This document shows, one piece after another, positions 6,530 through 6,958 of a DNA stretch of 6,958 nucleotides. Position 1 is the first letter of the stretch. Every line of letters starts with the position of its first letter. The stretch lies in the NCBI GenBank assembly GCA_029557025.1, contig JAKPRU010000542.1, positions 1-6,958 of the forward strand. The letters are read 5' to 3'. A program made the position numbers and the translations under genes. The stretch is from Candidatus Omnitrophota bacterium (GTDB taxonomy: Bacteria > Hinthialibacterota > Hinthialibacteria > Hinthialibacterales > JAKPRU01). The notes beneath the pieces were generated by a model. It did no database searches and was not told where the DNA came from. It worked only from the letters and a program-made list of their open reading frames with translations.

Positions 6530-6545
6530 GCTAGATGCGTCTAGC
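6530..6545 (-). terminator. Short hairpin downstream of the response regulator (weak terminator or operator)
   Basis: GCTAGA and TCTAGC form a perfect 6-bp stem around a 4-base loop. The hairpin begins 38 nt after the regulator's stop at 6584 and is followed on the minus strand by GATTTT, a short T run. The stem is only half G+C and the T run is poor, so termination would be weak. It could equally be a binding site for a dimeric regulator. Confidence 0.3.
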
Positions 6546-6583
6546 AAAAGGGGGACTGTATACGAAACTCTGTAGAGGCGGGG

Positions 6584-6958
6584 CTATTTCTCGGCGGGGG
6601 TAAGTCCTGCTCGCACAGCATATTTGGTGAGATCCGCCACTGTTTTCAGCCCCAGTTTTTTCATGATGTTGCTGCGATGGGTATCGATCGTGCTGGGGCT
6701 GACCCGAAGGGATTTGGCGGCTTCTTTGGACGTCTTTCCCTCCGCAAGCAATTGCAACACTTCCTTTTCTCTTCGTGTAAGAACGGCGGGGGAATGGGGT
6801 TCCTCTTTCCCGTAATTCCTCAAAAAATCTTCCACAACCGGACCGGTGACCTTGGGACTCAGGTAGACCTGATTATTGAGAACCGCCTCTATTGCAAGAT
6901 GGAGTTCCTCGAACGCGCATTCCTTGAGCAGAAATCCGGCGGCCCCGGCCCGAAGCAT
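6584..6958 (-). CDS. NarL/FixJ-type two-component response regulator, C-terminal 124 aa (cut by right edge)
   Basis: Only the end of the gene is present; the reading frame is open to the right edge. The methionine at the edge (MLRAGAAGFLLK) is not the true start, because it lies in the conserved 'GAxGFLLK' segment near the end of the receiver domain, where K12 of the fragment is the conserved lysine. The phosphorylated aspartate is therefore outside the window. A linker (about residues 36-58) leads to a LuxR-type helix-turn-helix at 60-118: LTRREKEVLQLLAEG, KEAAKSLRVSPSTIDTHRSNIMKKL. This is the usual GerE/LuxR arrangement, binding DNA as a dimer after phosphorylation by a histidine kinase. 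The gene ends with TAG at 6584 and lies on the same strand as the downstream operon. It may control that operon, but only position suggests this. Confidence 0.93.
   Translation of the reverse strand: MLRAGAAGFLLKECAFEELHLAIEAVLNNQVYLSPKVTGPVVEDFLRNYGKEEPHSPAVLTRREKEVLQLLAEGKTSKEAAKSLRVSPSTIDTHRSNIMKKLGLKTVADLTKYAVRAGLTPAEK

Larger units (their letters stand above)
6323..6583. other. 261-bp intergenic region between the regulator and protein B
   Basis: No convincing gene lies here. It contains the GCTAGA/TCTAGC hairpin, the CCCAAT/ATTGGG repeat with TATACT, and two copies of AAAATCGC (6502-6509 and 6524-6531) that start 22 bp apart, about two helical turns. As the longest non-coding gap in the window it is the best place for the operon promoter and its control sites. 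Confidence 0.5.

Noticed and set aside
5219..6544. 441-codon open frame on the plus strand opposite protein B
   Set aside because: It is antisense to a well-supported gene with signal peptide, ribosome site and a paralogue; its translation is low-complexity His/Arg-rich and family-free, and its end runs into the intergenic region. It is a codon-phase shadow.

Overview
The window holds a run of seven genes, all on the minus strand and so read from right to left. They look like one operon, or a regulator followed by an operon, from a Gram-negative-type bacterium. The frequent N-terminal export signals and a DUF1573-like (ASH/Ig-like) protein with an 'SCACT' motif resemble accessory regions of Planctomycetota and related phyla. 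That placement is only an impression: there is no rRNA, tRNA or housekeeping gene to fix it. No mobile element, CRISPR array or RNA gene was seen.

Layout in transcription order: (1) the C-terminal part of a NarL/FixJ-type response regulator, cut by the right edge (6584-6958); (2) a 261-bp intergenic region with short inverted repeats and a -10-like hexamer; (3) exported 490-aa helical-repeat protein 'B' (4850-6322); (4) a membrane-anchored cysteine-rich protein (4239-4772) carrying an internal double-glycine leader-like motif; (5) an exported 303-aa protein with a LolA-like look (3274-4185); (6) an exported protein with a C39-type cysteine protease domain fused to DUF1573-like beta domains (1832-3256); (7) exported 490-aa protein 'A', a clear paralogue of B (255-1727); (8) the start of a membrane-anchored protein, cut by the left edge (1-258), whose start codon overlaps the stop of A.

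The most interesting reading joins genes 4 and 6. The cysteine-rich protein has L60, E64, L65, V68, G70, G71, which is the L(-12) E(-8) L(-7) V(-4) G(-2) G(-1) pattern recognised by C39 peptidases of bacteriocin exporters. Here it lies about 30 residues beyond an N-terminal transmembrane segment. The C39-like domain keeps the Q29/C35/H108/D123 catalytic set, but it sits behind its own export signal and has no ABC transporter. The hypothesis is that a precursor crosses the membrane by the general (Sec-type) route and is then cut after GG on the outside, releasing a ~106-residue peptide with 15 cysteines. This reverses the usual order, in which cleavage occurs in the cytoplasm during ABC export. 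The duplicated 490-aa proteins and the 303-aa protein would be accessory envelope factors of unknown role, and the response regulator a possible controller. Motifs and gene order are visible in the sequence; the pathway is inference.
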